From: Cohnella rhizosphaerae | GTDB lineage: Bacteria > Bacillota > Bacilli > Paenibacillales > Paenibacillaceae | Reading direction: 5' to 3' | Length of the DNA: 64,000 nt | NCBI RefSeq assembly: GCF_029525575.1 | Contig: NZ_JAPDIA010000003.1 | Coordinates: 1,852,214-1,916,213, forward strand | Shown here: positions 8,925 to 19,021 of the stretch, piece after piece | How positions within the stretch are numbered: position 1 is the stretch's first letter | Layout of the letters: each line of letters begins with the position of its first letter | Notes under the pieces: generated by a model | Told to the model about the DNA's origin: nothing | What the model saw: the letters and a program-made list of their open reading frames with translations, nothing else | Database searches by the model: none | Translations under genes and position numbers: made by a program

Positions 8925-9826
8925 GCGAGTGGGACGATTTATTCCGACAGGAACCGCATTCGGAGACGGACACTCCGCAAAACCAACCCTTCGACAAAGA
9001 GGCTTGGGTGCAGAAAAAGCAGGAGCTTCGCCAATGGACCTACGACACGATTGATGCGACAACCGAGACCGTTTCGCAAACCGGCGAACAGCTTCAACAC
9101 TATTTGGATGTGCAAAGCCGCTTTGGCCGGTACAGTGTTTCCAATGCGCTGCTCATTTTGGCACAGCGGCCGGAAGCTACGCGGATTGCCGATTTTGAGG
9201 GCTGGAAGGCGATGGGCTTCCACATTCGCCGCAAAGAAACCGGCTTTTATATTTTGGAGCCGGGTGAGGAGTACAAGCGGGAGGACGGCAGCACAGCAGT
9301 AAGCTATAACCCGAAAAAGATGTTTGACGTTGCCCAGGTGATCGGCGAGAAACCGGAGCGGCCGGCGCAGCCGGACGAACGCACCCGGATCAAGGCGCTC
9401 ATGCATCGGTCTCCCGTTCCGATTCAGATGGGCGACGCTTTGCCTGCGGATATGCATGCGCTCTATCAGCCGGATGTTCGCCAAATTATCATTCGCCGCG
9501 GGCTGTCGGCCGGTGAGATTTTCCGCGCGCTTGCGCAGGAATTGGCGCATGCGGAAATGGATACGGGCAAGACGGATTACAGCCGCTCGGAGCGTCACGT
9601 TCAGGCCCATAGCGTGGCCTATATACTGAGCAAGCAGTTTGGCGTGGAGACCAGCGGCTTCCGTTTTAACCGAGCCGTCGAAAGACTCAAAGGATTGGAG
9701 CCTCAACAGATTCGCACGGAGTTGGCGGTTATTCGGGACACCGCACACACGATGAACAGCCGGATGTTCCACGTGCTGGGTCAAATGCGGTATCAGCAGC
9801 CGAGTCGAAACGATACGGCTCGTTGA
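8921..9826 (+). CDS. ArdC/LtrC-like protein with degenerate metallopeptidase motif
   Basis: 301 residues, intact. The N-terminal half matches the ArdC_N/LtrC pattern (LQHYLDVQSRFGRYSVSNALLILAQRPEATRIADFEGWKAMG, then GFYILEPGEEY). The C-terminal half contains ALAQELAHAEMDTG, where an HELAHA zinc-peptidase motif is expected; the first His is Gln here. Family knowledge: ArdC-type proteins bind single-stranded DNA and some protect incoming DNA from restriction; LtrC is a plasmid transfer protein. The role here is inferred from family and position. Start and stop are tightly packed in the transfer operon (ATGA overlap upstream). Confidence 0.7.
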   Translation: MSEWDDLFRQEPHSETDTPQNQPFDKEAWVQKKQELRQWTYDTIDATTETVSQTGEQLQHYLDVQSRFGRYSVSNALLILAQRPEATRIADFEGWKAMGFHIRRKETGFYILEPGEEYKREDGSTAVSYNPKKMFDVAQVIGEKPERPAQPDERTRIKALMHRSPVPIQMGDALPADMHALYQPDVRQIIIRRGLSAGEIFRALAQELAHAEMDTGKTDYSRSERHVQAHSVAYILSKQFGVETSGFRFNRAVERLKGLEPQQIRTELAVIRDTAHTMNSRMFHVLGQMRYQQPSRNDTAR

Positions 9827-9875
9827 CGTGACTCGTCAGGCAGACGACCTTTACCAAGATGCGGGAGGAAGGACG

Positions 9876-10067
9876 ATGAGAGAGGACGAGCGCATACTTT
9901 GTTTGAATCACTATGAGCACGGTATTGTCATCAACGCACTGAACAATCTGCGCAACGGCTTGATCGGGGAACGGCGGCCGACCGATGCCGTGGACGAGCT
10001 GCTGCTGAAGACCATTGATGCCCCCCATCAAAAGATAAAGCGCAGGAGCCAGCATGCAGCCCGCTAA
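9876..10067 (+). CDS. Small conjugative-element protein (63 aa)
   Basis: ATG 9876 behind GGGAGGAAGG. Soluble and helical (CLNHYEHGIVINALNNLRNGLI, then DAVDELLLKTIDAP) with a basic C-terminus. Similar short proteins sit just upstream of the coupling protein in Firmicutes elements. No function is known to me. Overlaps the VirD4 start by 14 bases. Confidence 0.6.
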   Translation: MREDERILCLNHYEHGIVINALNNLRNGLIGERRPTDAVDELLLKTIDAPHQKIKRRSQHAAR

Positions 10068-11833
10068 AACCGTGACGAGTCAGCTTGTACTCGTGGCGGT
10101 TTTTTTATTGCCGGTGATCTGGCTGGCGCTGCAAGCCGCCCCTGCGCTATCGGACGGCTTGCCGGCCCTACTCTTGCAGCTCAGCGCGGCGGTGGAGCAT
10201 CCCTTCCGCATTCGCTGGGTTTCGGATACGCCGCGCAGCCTGCTGCTCTTTACGTTGGCCTATGCCATGAGCATCGGCGTGTATGTGTCCTCGCTGCGCA
10301 ACTATCGCAGGCGCGAGGAGCATGGCAGCGCCCGCTGGGGCAAAGCGAGGCAAATCAATGCCAAATATCGCAGCAAGCAGCCGGAGCAAAACAAAATCCT
10401 GACGCAGCACGTTCGGATTGGCCTGGACGGCCGCAAGCACCGCCGAAATGTGAACGTGCTGGTGGTCGGCGGCTCGGGGGCCGGGAAAACGCGCTTTTAT
10501 GCCAAGCCGAATGTCATGCAAGGCCATACCTCACTGGTCGTTCTCGATCCGAAGGGCGAGATATTGCGGGATACCGGCAGCTTGCTTCGCTCGGAAGGGT
10601 ACGCCATCAAGGTGCTGGATCTCATCAATCCGCAGCTTTCGCACGGCTACAATGCGTTTGCCTATTTGAAGGACGATAAAGACGTGCTCAGGCTGGTTAC
10701 CAATCTCATTCGCAATACGACGCCGAAGGGCAGCAACACGAACGATCCGTTTTGGGAGCGCTCCGAAACGGCGCTGCTGGAGGCGCTTGTGCTGTATCTG
10801 CTCTACGAAGCGCCGCCGGAGGAGCAGAATTTCCCGATGGTCATGGAGATGATTGCGGCTGCTGAGGTGCGCGAAGAGGACGAAACGTATCAAAGTCCGC
10901 TGGATGAGCTGTTCGAACGGCTGGCTATGCGCGACCAAGAGCACCTGGCCGTCAAGCAGTACAACATTTTCAAGCTCGCGGCGGGCAAAACAGCAAAGTC
11001 GATTCTGATTGGTCTGGGCGTGCGGCTGGAAAAGTTTAATCTGCCGACCATCGCCGGCATGAGCGTGGTGGATGAGCTGGATTTGTCCGTCATGGGCACG
11101 AAAAAGACGGCGCTGTTTGCCGTCATTCCCGACAACGACAGCAGCTTTAATTTTATTGTCGGCATGCTTTACACGCAGTTGTTTCAGTGTCTGATGTACG
11201 AAGCGGATTACCGGCATGGGGGGGCGCTTGCCCGTTCATGTACATTTTGTGATGGATGAGTTTGCGAACGTTGCGCTGCCTACCGAGTTTGACAAGCTGC
11301 TCTCGACGATGCGAAGTCGCGAAATATCCGTGTCGATCATCCTGCAAAATTTGGCCCAGCTCAAGGCGCTGTACAAGGATGAGTGGGAATCGATTGTTGG
11401 CAACTGCGACCTGTTCCTGTATCTGGGCGGCAATGAGCAATCCACCCACAAATATGTGTCGGAGCTGCTCGGCAAGGAGACGCTCGATACGAATACGTAC
11501 GGACTCAGCAAAGGCCGCAGCGGCAGTTATTCGATCAATTACCAGCAGACGGGCCGGGAGCTGCTGATGCCGGACGAGGTGCGGCTGCTGGACAATCGTT
11601 ATGCCATTTTGTTTATTCGCGGCGAGCGGCCGGTGCTGGACGGGAAGTACGATGTGCTGGGCCATCCTCATGTGGCGCTGACGACGGATGGCGCCGGTGA
11701 GGCTTACCGTCACGGCGGCACGGAGCACGAGTTGGATTGGCGGTCCGTGGTGCTGCACGAGGAAGGCGACTATGAATTGTTGTCCGAACGTGAGCTGGAG
11801 GAGCAATTCCTACAAGGAGATGATGGGCATTGA
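10054..11833 (+). CDS. VirD4/TraG-type coupling protein, one frameshift
   Basis: About 592 residues after joining two frames at G7 11218-11224 (six Gs expected, giving YRHGGRLPVHVHFVMDEF). Two N-terminal membrane segments (about 8-28 and 63-83), then Walker A VVGGSGAGKTR (about 137-147), LVVLDPKGE and Walker B HVHFVMDEFANVALP, then the VirD4 signature SIILQNLAQLKALY. It is the inner-membrane ATPase that brings the relaxase-DNA complex to the type IV channel. It ends in TTGA, overlapping the next start. Confidence 0.92.
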
Positions 11834-12126
11834 AGCGTAAAACGCAATGGTTGCTGACCTTCGGCATGCTGCTCATGCTGGGTGTGGCAGGGGCTTCGAC
11901 GGCCTATGCCGAGGGAGATCCGATGGAGACGGTCAACAACTTCTCTAATTTCATTTTTGGACTGATCCGGGCGGTCGGCATGATTATTTTGGGCTTCGGC
12001 ATCGTCCAAATCGGCCTGTCGCTCAAGTCCCACGATCCGTCCCAACGGGCTAATGGATTTTTAACCTTGGCTGGCGGCGTCATTATTACGTTTACGAAGG
12101 AAATCCTGGCCTTGATTGCCGGTTGA
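11830..12126 (+). CDS. Small VirB2/Maff2-like membrane protein
   Basis: 98 residues. TTG start at 11830 overlaps the VirD4 stop (TTGA), with CAAGGAGATGATGG upstream. A signal peptide (WLLTFGMLLMLGVAGASTAYAEG) is followed by two membrane helices (FIFGLIRAVGMIILGFGIVQIGLSL and FLTLAGGVIITFTKEILALIAG). Size and layout match the pilin-like or Maff2-type small proteins between coupling protein and TrbL-like protein in Firmicutes transfer systems. The pilin role is inferred. Confidence 0.7.
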   Translation: MKRKTQWLLTFGMLLMLGVAGASTAYAEGDPMETVNNFSNFIFGLIRAVGMIILGFGIVQIGLSLKSHDPSQRANGFLTLAGGVIITFTKEILALIAG

Positions 12127-12178
12127 GGCTGATTACCGGAGGGGAGTGCATCTCCCCTCCGTTTCAAAGGGTGAAGCC

Positions 12179-13019
12179 ATGTCGAAGAACAGTTGGATCG
12201 AGGACAATCTGGAAAATGCGCTGAACACCTGGAACGAGAAGATGAATGAGATTTGGCAGCTTGTCACGCAGTCGCCCGAAGCGTTTAAGGGCGGCACCAT
12301 CTGGCGTGTTGTCACAGATATTCACGGCGCCCTGCAGGCAACGGGTCTGGCCCTTCTGGTGCTGTTTTTCGTGGTCGGCGTGATGAAAACGGCGGGGGAA
12401 TTTTGCCGAGCTGAAACGACCGGAGCTGGCGGTTAAGCTGTTTATCCGCTTCATCCTCGCCAAAGCGATTGTGACCTACGGCTTGGAATTGATGATAGGG
12501 TTGTTCAAGATCACGCAAGGCATTATTTCTACGATTATGGGGCACTCGGGCTTCGGAGCGATGGAGTCGATTTCCTTGCCGGGGACGATAGCCCAGGCGA
12601 TTGAGGATGTCGGGTTTTGGGAGAGCATCCCGCTCTGGATTGTGACGCTGCTCGGCAGTCTGTTCATTACCGTTCTGTCCTTCATTATGATTCTTTCAGT
12701 CTATGGGCGTTTCTTCCGAATCTATCTGTATACGGCCATCGCGCCTGTTCCCTTGTCGTCCTTCGCCGGAGAGCCAAGCCAACGGATTGGCACCTCCTTC
12801 CTGAAAGGGTATGCAGCCGCCTGCATGGAAGGAGCCATTATCATCCTCGCTTGCATCATTTACGCAGCCTTCGCCGAAGCGCCGCCCGCGGTTGCGGAGG
12901 GCACCGGAGCCGTGACGATGATTTGGACCTACATTGGCGAGCTGATCTTTAATATGCTCGTACTGGTGGGAACCGTTAAAATGGCAGATCGCGTGGTTCG
13001 GGAAATGATGGGCTTGTAG
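12179..13019 (+). CDS. TrbL/VirB6-like conjugal membrane protein, one frameshift
   Basis: About 280 residues after joining frames at G5 12394-12398 (four Gs expected, giving KTAGNFAELKRPELAVKLFIRFI). Soluble N-terminus (LNTWNEKMNEIWQLVTQSPEAFKGG), then about six membrane segments (TGLALLVLFFVVGVMK, FILAKAIVTYGLELMIGLF, LFITVLSFIMILSVYGRFFRIYLYTAIAPVP and others). The APVPLSSFAGEP segment is typical of the TrbL-like channel component of Gram-positive type IV systems. Start ATG 12179 follows AAAGGGTG. Confidence 0.8.
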
Positions 13020-13182
13020 GTTTTTCATTTGCAATTTGTGCGCTCCCCCCTTCTGCTTGACTATACGTAGCTTCTTCATTTCGATATTTGATTTGCAGGT
13101 TTGACATATAGAAAGATCGCAAGTACCATTTATGTATATTTGTTGCTGATTCGTGTCGGCTCTCCGAGAGGAGGTCAAATCC

Positions 13183-13380
13183 ATGAACAAGCTGGAACGA
13201 GAGCTGGAAGAAGAACTGGAATCGCAACGAAAGAGGTTGAACGAGCTGGGGCGGCAACTGGCGCAGCAAGCCATTCCGCTGGCCGATCATCGGGAGATGC
13301 AGGCGCTCAGTCAGAAGGTCGATGAACTGGTGGTTCGTTGTCAACGACTGAAGCAGCAACGGAAAAGGCTGGAACGATAG
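13183..13380 (+). CDS. Spo0E-like aspartyl-phosphate phosphatase
   Basis: 65 residues from ATG 13183 (GAGAGGAGG upstream). Two-helix, highly charged protein. ALSQKVDELVVRCQRLKQQ near residues 42-60 matches the Spo0E family signature SQ-x-[LVI]-D-x-[LI]. Family members dephosphorylate Spo0A and delay sporulation. Finding one inside a transfer operon suggests the element acts on the host's sporulation decision; that is inference. A generic coiled-coil protein is the alternative. Confidence 0.6.
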   Translation: MNKLERELEEELESQRKRLNELGRQLAQQAIPLADHREMQALSQKVDELVVRCQRLKQQRKRLER

Positions 13381-13405
13381 GCCTGGTCGTGAGGGGGGAG
13401 CGCAT

Positions 13406-13714
13406 ATGGAATTTCCGCCATGGTTTCGGAAAGTAATTCAACAGAGAGTGGATAAGGCGGCCGCGCAGGCGGAGCATCATTCCGATTTGAAGCAAATCAA
13501 GATGGAGGAGGAGCGGGCTTTCCGGGCGCTGTTTGCCGGAATCGACACCGAGCGGATGGCCGAATTTTCGGAGTGGGAGGATCGGCACGGCTTAAAGCAA
13601 GCCCTCATCAATGAGAAGATTTATTTGAGCGGCATGCAGGAGGGCATCCAGCTTGCCGTGGCGCTGCTCTATCCGTCGCTTTGGCGGGACGGGAAGGAAC
13701 CGCCGGGTGTATGA
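13406..13714 (+). CDS. Small conjugative-element protein (102 aa), unknown
   Basis: ATG 13406 after GGGGGGAG. Soluble and mostly helical (FRKVIQQRVDKAAAQAEHHSDLKQIKMEEERAFRALFAGI...), C-terminus GIQLAVALLYPSLWRDGKEPP. It sits between the Spo0E-like gene and prgI in the transfer operon. Not recognised as a named family. Confidence 0.6.
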   Translation: MEFPPWFRKVIQQRVDKAAAQAEHHSDLKQIKMEEERAFRALFAGIDTERMAEFSEWEDRHGLKQALINEKIYLSGMQEGIQLAVALLYPSLWRDGKEPPGV

Positions 13715-13747
13715 TTTCGGCCAGCCACAGCCCCTTCTCCGGGAGGG

Positions 13748-14110
13748 ATGACCATGGAAGTGAAAATTAACCGGGAAATCCGGGCCTATACGGAAAGCTT
13801 GTTCTTCGGACTATCCTTGCGGCAGTTCTTTTTTTCTGTCCTCGCGGTAGGAGCGGCGATTGGTCTGTACTTTGGACTGCGCAGCCATCTTGGCGTCGAA
13901 ACGGTAAGCTGGCTGTGCGTTCTGGGAGCCGCCCCTTGCGCCGCGCTGGGCTTCATTCAGCACCACGGGATGACCGCCGAGCAATGGCTTTGGGCGTATA
14001 TCAAGTCGGAGTTCCTGATGCCGAGGCGGCTTGTCTTTCATCCCAAGAACAGCTACTATGAAGCGCTGCGAGGGAAGCTGCGGCAGCGCGGCTTGGAGGA
14101 GACGCGATGA
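13748..14110 (+). CDS. prgI: PrgI family conjugation protein
   Basis: About 120 residues with the PrgI layout: short N-terminus (KINREIRAYTESLFFGLSLRQFFFS), two membrane helices (about 27-43 and 52-70), then a cytoplasmic tail ending near FHPKNSYYEAL. ATG 13748 or 13754; GGGAGGG upstream fits either. PrgI partners VirB4 at the inner membrane of Gram-positive type IV systems. It overlaps the VirB4 start (ATGA at 14107-14110). Confidence 0.85.
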   Translation: MTMEVKINREIRAYTESLFFGLSLRQFFFSVLAVGAAIGLYFGLRSHLGVETVSWLCVLGAAPCAALGFIQHHGMTAEQWLWAYIKSEFLMPRRLVFHPKNSYYEALRGKLRQRGLEETR

Positions 14111-16434
14111 TCAAAACGCTAAAGCGCATCATCAGTCAGGACAAGGAACGGTTTCTCGTTCCCAAAGGCGTTCAACAAACGATCCCGATCCGGGCCATCT
14201 GGCCGGACGGGATTTTTTTTGGTTGGCACGAAATTTTCCAAGTCGTTTCGCTTTGAAGACATTAATTATGCCGTCGCTTCCCGTGAAGACAAGGAAGCGA
14301 TGTTCCTTGCGTACGGCGAGCTGCTCAATTCGTTGGACAGTGGAGCGACCACGAAAATCACAATCAATAATCGTCGCTTGAATCGGGCGGATTTGGCCGA
14401 CTCGATTCTCATTCCGTTGAGGGACGATGGGCTGGACCCCTGACCGGGAAGAGTACAATCGCATGCTGCTGGATAAAGCGACAGGCTCCAACGATACGTA
14501 TCAGGAAAAATACATCACCGTGTCTGTCGCGAAAAAGAGCATTGAGGAGGCGCGCCAGTACTTTGCCCGTATCGGCGCTGATTTGGCGGGGCATTTTTCG
14601 CGGCTGGGCTCGAAGTGCCTGGAGCTGAATGCGACGGATCGTTTGCGCAGGCTCCATGATTTTTACCGCGTTGGCGAGGAAGCCGGTTTCCATTTCGATT
14701 TGTCGGAGACGATGCGAAAGGGACACGACTTCAAGGACTATATCTGTCCGGATACGCTGGAGTTTACGCGGGATCATTTTCGGATGGGCGACCATTATGG
14801 CCGGGTTATTTTTTTACGGGAGTACGCCAGCTACATCAAGGACAGCATGGTAGCCGAGCTTTGCGACCTGAACCGGAATTTGCTGCTGTCTCTCGATGTC
14901 ATTCCAATCCCGACGGACGAAGCGGTGCGCGAGGTGGAAAACCGGCTGCTCGGCGTGGAGACAAACATTACGAACTGGCAGCGACGGCAAAATAAAAACA
15001 ACAACTTCTCGGCGGTTGTGCCCTACAATATGGAGCAGCAGCGGAAGGAAAGCAAGGAATTTCTGGACGATTTGACCACACGCGATCAGCGGATGATGTT
15101 CGGGCTGCTTACGATGGTGCATGTAGCGGACAGCAAGGAGCAGCTTGACCATGACACCGAAGCGCTGCTTACCACGGCCCGCAAGCATCTGTGCCAGCTT
15201 GCGCCGCTCACGTTTCAACAAATGGATGGTCTGAATACGGTGCTTCCCTATGGGGTACGCAAGGTACACGCCCTTCGCACGCTGACGACCGAAAGCACGG
15301 CGGTCTTTATCCCGTTCCGCGCACAGGAGGTCATGCATCCGGGAGGAATTTATCAAGGGCAGAATGTCATCAGCAAAAATGTGATCTTCGCCAACCGCAA
15401 GCAGCTTCTGAACGGCAACAGCTTTATTCTGGGAGTTCCCGGTGCCGGCAAAAGCTTTACGGCGAAACGCGAAATCGTCAATCAGGTGCTGGCGAGCGAC
15501 GATGACGTGATCCTGATCGACCCGGAGCGGGAGTATTCGGCTTTGGTGAAGGCGCTCGGCGGCGAAACGATCCATATCTCGGCCACCTCGTCCAATCATA
15601 TCAATGCGATGGATATGAATCGGCAGTATGGAGATGGGGCGAATCCGATCATCTTGAAATCCGAGTTTGTGTTGTCCTTGTGTGAGCAGTTGATGGGCGG
15701 GTTTCAGCTTGGGGCCAAGGAGAAATCGCTGATCGACCGATGCACCGCCAGCGTCTATCGCAGCTTTTTGCAGAGTAACTATCGGGGCGAGCCGCCGACG
15801 CTGCAGGACTTTCATGCGGAGTTGCTGAAGCAGGCGGAGCCGGAGGCGCAGGAGATTGCGCTGGCCATTGAATTGTTTACCTCCGGCAGTCTTAATACCT
15901 TTGCCAAGCCCACCAATGTGAACGTGCATAACCGGCTGATCTGCTACGATATTCTGGACTTGGGCAAGCAACTGCTTCCGATTGGCATGCTGGTCGTGCT
16001 GGACAACATTCTGAACCGGATTACGCAGAACCGGGTAAAGGGCAAAAGCACCTTTATCTTCATTGATGAAATTTATTTGTTGTTCCAGCACGAATACAGC
16101 GCCAACTTTCTGTACGCACTGTGGAAGCGCGTCCGAAAGTATGGCGCTTTTTTGCACGGGCATTACGCAAAACGTGGATGATCTGCTGCAAAGCCATACC
16201 GCAAGGACGATGCTGGCCAACAGCGAGTTTATTGTAATGCTCAATCAGTCCAGCACGGACCGAAAGGAGCTGGCGGAGCTGCTCAACATTTCGGATTTGC
16301 AGCTCTCCTACATCACCAATGTGGACGCCGGGAACGGTCTTATGAAGATTGGAAGCTCCTTGGTTCCATTCTCCGATCAATTCCCGCGGGATACGATGCT
16401 GTACAAGTTGATGACGACGAAGCCGGGCGAATAA
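14107..16434 (+). CDS. VirB4-type transfer ATPase, three frameshifts
   Basis: About 774 residues from four frame segments. Breaks are T8 at 14213-14220 (7 expected), C4 at 14437-14440 (3 expected) and T6 at 16148-16153 (5 expected); removing one base at each restores IFLVGTKFSKSF, GLDPDREEYNRM and GAFCTGITQNVDDLL. Walker A GVPGAGKSFTAKREI (about 441-455), DVILIDPEREYSAL, Walker B STFIFIDEIYLLF (about 645-657) and the VirB4 arm TGITQNV. It powers assembly of the mating channel. The NlpC/P60 hydrolase that usually follows is missing here and found at 37.7 kb. Confidence 0.9.
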
Positions 16435-16444
16435 ATAAAAGCAA

Positions 16445-16476
16445 GGGAGCGGCTGGAATCCAGGCCGCTCCCCCGT
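16445..16476. terminator. Terminator between VirB4 and the convergent XRE gene
   Basis: Stem GGGAGCGGC/GCCGCTCCC with inner GG..CC pairing (16445-16472), between two converging genes. Likely works for both strands. Confidence 0.7.
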
Positions 16477-16488
16477 CTATACCGTACC

Positions 16489-16827
16489 TTAGCTGCTCTC
16501 ATCCTCCGTCAGCAGCGCTTTCAGGATACGATGGGCTTGCCGCTGCTTGGCCTCGTCCTGCTGCAAGAGCAGCAGGACGCTTTCCCAGATCCAGCGATTC
16601 TCCTGCAAGCTGCCCGCCTGATCGCCAAATAAATCATGAACCGACATATGTAAACCGGAAGCTATCTTTTCAATCGTTTGCAATTTGACATTGATTTCGC
16701 CGCGTTCGATTTGAGCCAGATAACTGCCAGCCATGCCAATCAGCTCGCCCAGCTTGTCCTGCGTCAGATTTTGCGCCATCCGATGCAGGCGTATCTTGGC
16801 TCCAACAGATTGTGCAAAGGTAACCAT
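16489..16827 (-). CDS. XRE-family (SinR-like) repressor
   Basis: 112 residues, minus strand, ATG complement at 16827. HTH_3 domain at about 9-65 (IRLHRMAQNLTQDKLGELIGMAGSYLAQIERGEINVKLQTIEKIASGLHMSVHDLF), then a helical C-terminus (WESVLLLLQQDEAKQRQAHRILKALL). Likely represses element genes: GTGTA-GAG-TACAC (16856-16868), a short palindrome just upstream of its own start, is a candidate operator. It faces the end of the transfer operon. Confidence 0.85.
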   Translation of the reverse strand: MVTFAQSVGAKIRLHRMAQNLTQDKLGELIGMAGSYLAQIERGEINVKLQTIEKIASGLHMSVHDLFGDQAGSLQENRWIWESVLLLLQQDEAKQRQAHRILKALLTEDESS

Positions 16828-16855
16828 AACGACACCACAACCTCTCTTCTATAAA

Positions 16856-16868
16856 GTGTAGAGTACAC
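16856..16868. promoter_or_regulatory. Candidate XRE operator
   Basis: Palindrome GTGTAgagTACAC, about 30 bases upstream of the XRE repressor start; position and shape suggest autoregulation. Not demonstrated. Confidence 0.35.
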
Positions 16869-16869
16869 C

Positions 16870-17180
16870 TCAAGAAGGGGGGAGAGTCTTAAAACTATAT
16901 TTGAATCATAAAATTATAGCTCAGAAATACAAAAGTTATAATCCTCCATGGGCTAAACAAGCACATACGATATGTTTGGATCTCCTTTGTTAACTATCGC
17001 TCTGGCTTTACTATCTATGGTTTTGCAAAGGCCATAGAGGAGGGGGAAATTGTTTTTCGCTTTTTTTGGACATACCGATTGTAGGAAGGATTATTTTTTT
17101 TATTTTTGGGGTGTCTACCCTCCTGCTATCCATGTATTCAGAGAGTCGGTATCGTAAAAACAACAAATTGTAGCATGTTT
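16870..17180. other. Gene-free control region
   Basis: About 310 AT-rich bases with several T tracts between the XRE gene and the sigma-factor terminator. I see no reading frame with a ribosome binding site. It probably holds the XRE promoter on the minus strand. Confidence 0.4.
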
Positions 17181-17188
17181 AAGAAATA

Positions 17189-17236
17189 ACAAGATGGGAG
17201 GAACGGTGGCATTACGCCAGCGTTCCTCCCATCTTA
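17189..17236. terminator. Long hairpin terminator after the sigma-like gene
   Basis: Perfect 15-bp stem AAGATGGGAGGAACG/CGTTCCTCCCATCTT around a loop that itself pairs (TGGC/GCCA). On the minus strand it is followed by a T-rich stretch, so it fits termination of the gene at 17263-17809. Confidence 0.7.
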
Positions 17237-17262
17237 TATGGAAGAGATTGTTTTTGAGTCCA

Positions 17263-17809
17263 TTAGCCAAATAGCGTATGGCGGGCTGCATTTCGAATCT
17301 TTTTCCGCAAGCGATAGATTCGTGTCGTGACCGCCGATTCCGATACATTGTACTTTTGGCTGAGCGCGCGCACCGAGAGGTGGCGTTTGAAATAATCAAC
17401 ATAAAATTCGCTTTCTTTGAGATTTAACTGCTGCAAGACATGATGGGCCAAATTGTCAATGTCCGCCGTTCCCATTAAGACTTCACATATCTCATCCTGG
17501 TGGTTTGCTGTTAAGCGTTTAGTCTGTTCATCGCTCAGGGTTACCTCGTGCTTTTGCTCTCGATAAAGCTTACGGTACATGGCATTCACCTGATTCCTAG
17601 AGGTGACATAGAGCCATCCCGCAATGTTAGGATGATTTCGCAATTTAGAAAGGTTCGCTTGAACCTGCAAAAACGTATTTTGTACGCATTCCTCCACCAG
17701 AGTGATAGAACGCCCTCTCATTAGCTTTTTACAATAATGGTAAATCCGTTGAGAATATGCATTGAAAATCTCCTCAAAAAAAGGCCTCGTTGCTTATCTC
17801 GAACTGCAT
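17263..17809 (-). CDS. ECF-like sigma-70 factor of the element, one frameshift
   Basis: Minus strand, about 181 residues. The start (complement of 17807-17809) gives MQFEISNEAFFEEIF...; an A7 run on the plus strand at 17776-17782 (6 expected) breaks it before YHYCKKLMRGRSITLVEECVQNTFLQV (sigma region 2). The C-terminus has region 4 (LNLKESEFYVDYFKRHLSVRALSQKYNVSESAVTTRIYRLRKKIR). Small sigma-like regulators are usual near the recombination module of Tn916-type elements. Which promoters it serves cannot be seen. Confidence 0.75.
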
Positions 17810-18588
17810 GGCAAACGCCCCTCCTTTACTGGTACAACCAATAGCTTATTGAGTTGGACAAAACGACCAGAACAAATTGAAGGTTATCCTCAATATCCCC
17901 TCTTCGTCTAGTAAGTCTATTGAACGAGTGATTAATAGCCATAAAAGACTAACTGCGTTCAATATTTTACCATTCTTCGCCATTTGTCGATCTAGCTCCA
18001 AAGATGGAATTTGTTAAAAGATATTGGGTCTTATTTCTTATTGAATAGTGATTTTATCCTAGTTCTCCTTTCTCTCATTCGAAGTCAACGACATTTTTTG
18101 TCATTCATGTGATCTTGCGGTTTTGTAGCATCAACTCTTATAGGAGGACAATTGATTCTGGTTTACCCACTAGAGCCTCGCTTTAGTCCTAAGAGGCAGT
18201 AGTTGGGCGGACACTTATGCGAAATATTGCTAGTACATCAAACTCATCTTGGTCAGTACTTGGACAACTCGGGACCTGCTAACCAGCGGTGCTGCCTGGA
18301 GGTCAGGAGCTGATGCGATTTGCGGTGTCATCGAATAGATTGCACGATGGTTTTCGTTTCGTGTTTAGTCCCTGAAGCTAAACCCAATGGTGCTTTTATT
18401 TTTATAAAAAAACAACAGGAGATCTTGCCAGAATATTGCGCTCTTGATGTACAGGGCGTTCTGGGGCAAGGTCTTTTTTTTTGTTTATGCAAAAGGGAAA
18501 GGCGGGCGGATGGGCAGTTCAGGCTGCCGCTCCCCTCCTTCCTTCTGTTCTGGTTGCACAAAAAAAACCAAAACGGAAGGAGAAGCCT
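17810..18588. other. Gene-free divergent region between two sigma-like genes
   Basis: About 780 bases. There are AT-rich blocks with T8-T9 tracts and a GC-rich patch near 18500-18540 resembling a terminator (GGGCGG...CCGCTCCCC). Short frames exist but none has a convincing ribosome binding site or protein-like composition. It probably carries promoters for both flanking genes. Confidence 0.4.
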
Positions 18589-19021
18589 ATGAAAATAAAA
18601 GTAAATTTGCGAGAAATTTATCCGTATTACCGAACTGATATTTGGGTGGAGGTAGAGGAGGAAGTCGTGAGTGAAATGAGACAATTTGAGTTAGCTGAAA
18701 ACGCATACATCCTGAGGAGTTATCGAAATCGGGCCTACTTCTCTCTGGATCGGGAAGACGGAATTGAACAAGGAGCGCAGGACAGCTCAATTTCACCGGA
18801 AGATTTGATCATGCAAAAAGCTTCCGACGAAGAATTGTACGCTGCACTTTGTCAATTGCCGGACAAATGGGCTCGACGCATCTACGCTCATTATGTGTTG
18901 GGTCTGAGTAAGGTAGCGATAGCTCGGACGGAAAAGATGGATGAGAGTACGGTGCGAAAATCCATTAAGAGGGGGGATCAGGCAATTGGCACGGTTCTTA
19001 AAGGCGGAGTTGGAATTGTAG
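18589..19021 (+). CDS. Tn916-Orf7-like sigma-70 region 4 protein, one frameshift
   Basis: 143 residues. ATG 18589 follows GGAAGGAGAAG. The N-terminus KIKVNLREIYPYYRTDIWVEV and the middle ENAYILRSYRNRAYFSLDREDGIE are typical of the short sigma-like proteins of Tn916-type elements. Region 4 follows (DKWARRIYAHYVLGLSKVAIARTEKMDESTVRKSIKRG). G6 at 18971-18976 (5 expected) breaks the frame; with five Gs it ends KRGIRQLARFLKAELEL, stop TAG 19019-19021. Likely regulates excision or transfer genes. Confidence 0.78.

Noticed and set aside
3157..16153. Programmed ribosomal frameshifting in the transfer genes
   Set aside because: Run bases differ (C, G, T), shifts occur in many unrelated genes, and no slippery-site plus pseudoknot pattern recurs; a common length error explains them better.
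14814..16244. 476-codon minus-strand frame
   Set aside because: Opposite virB4, whose motifs are unmistakable; the antisense text has no domain-like composition.
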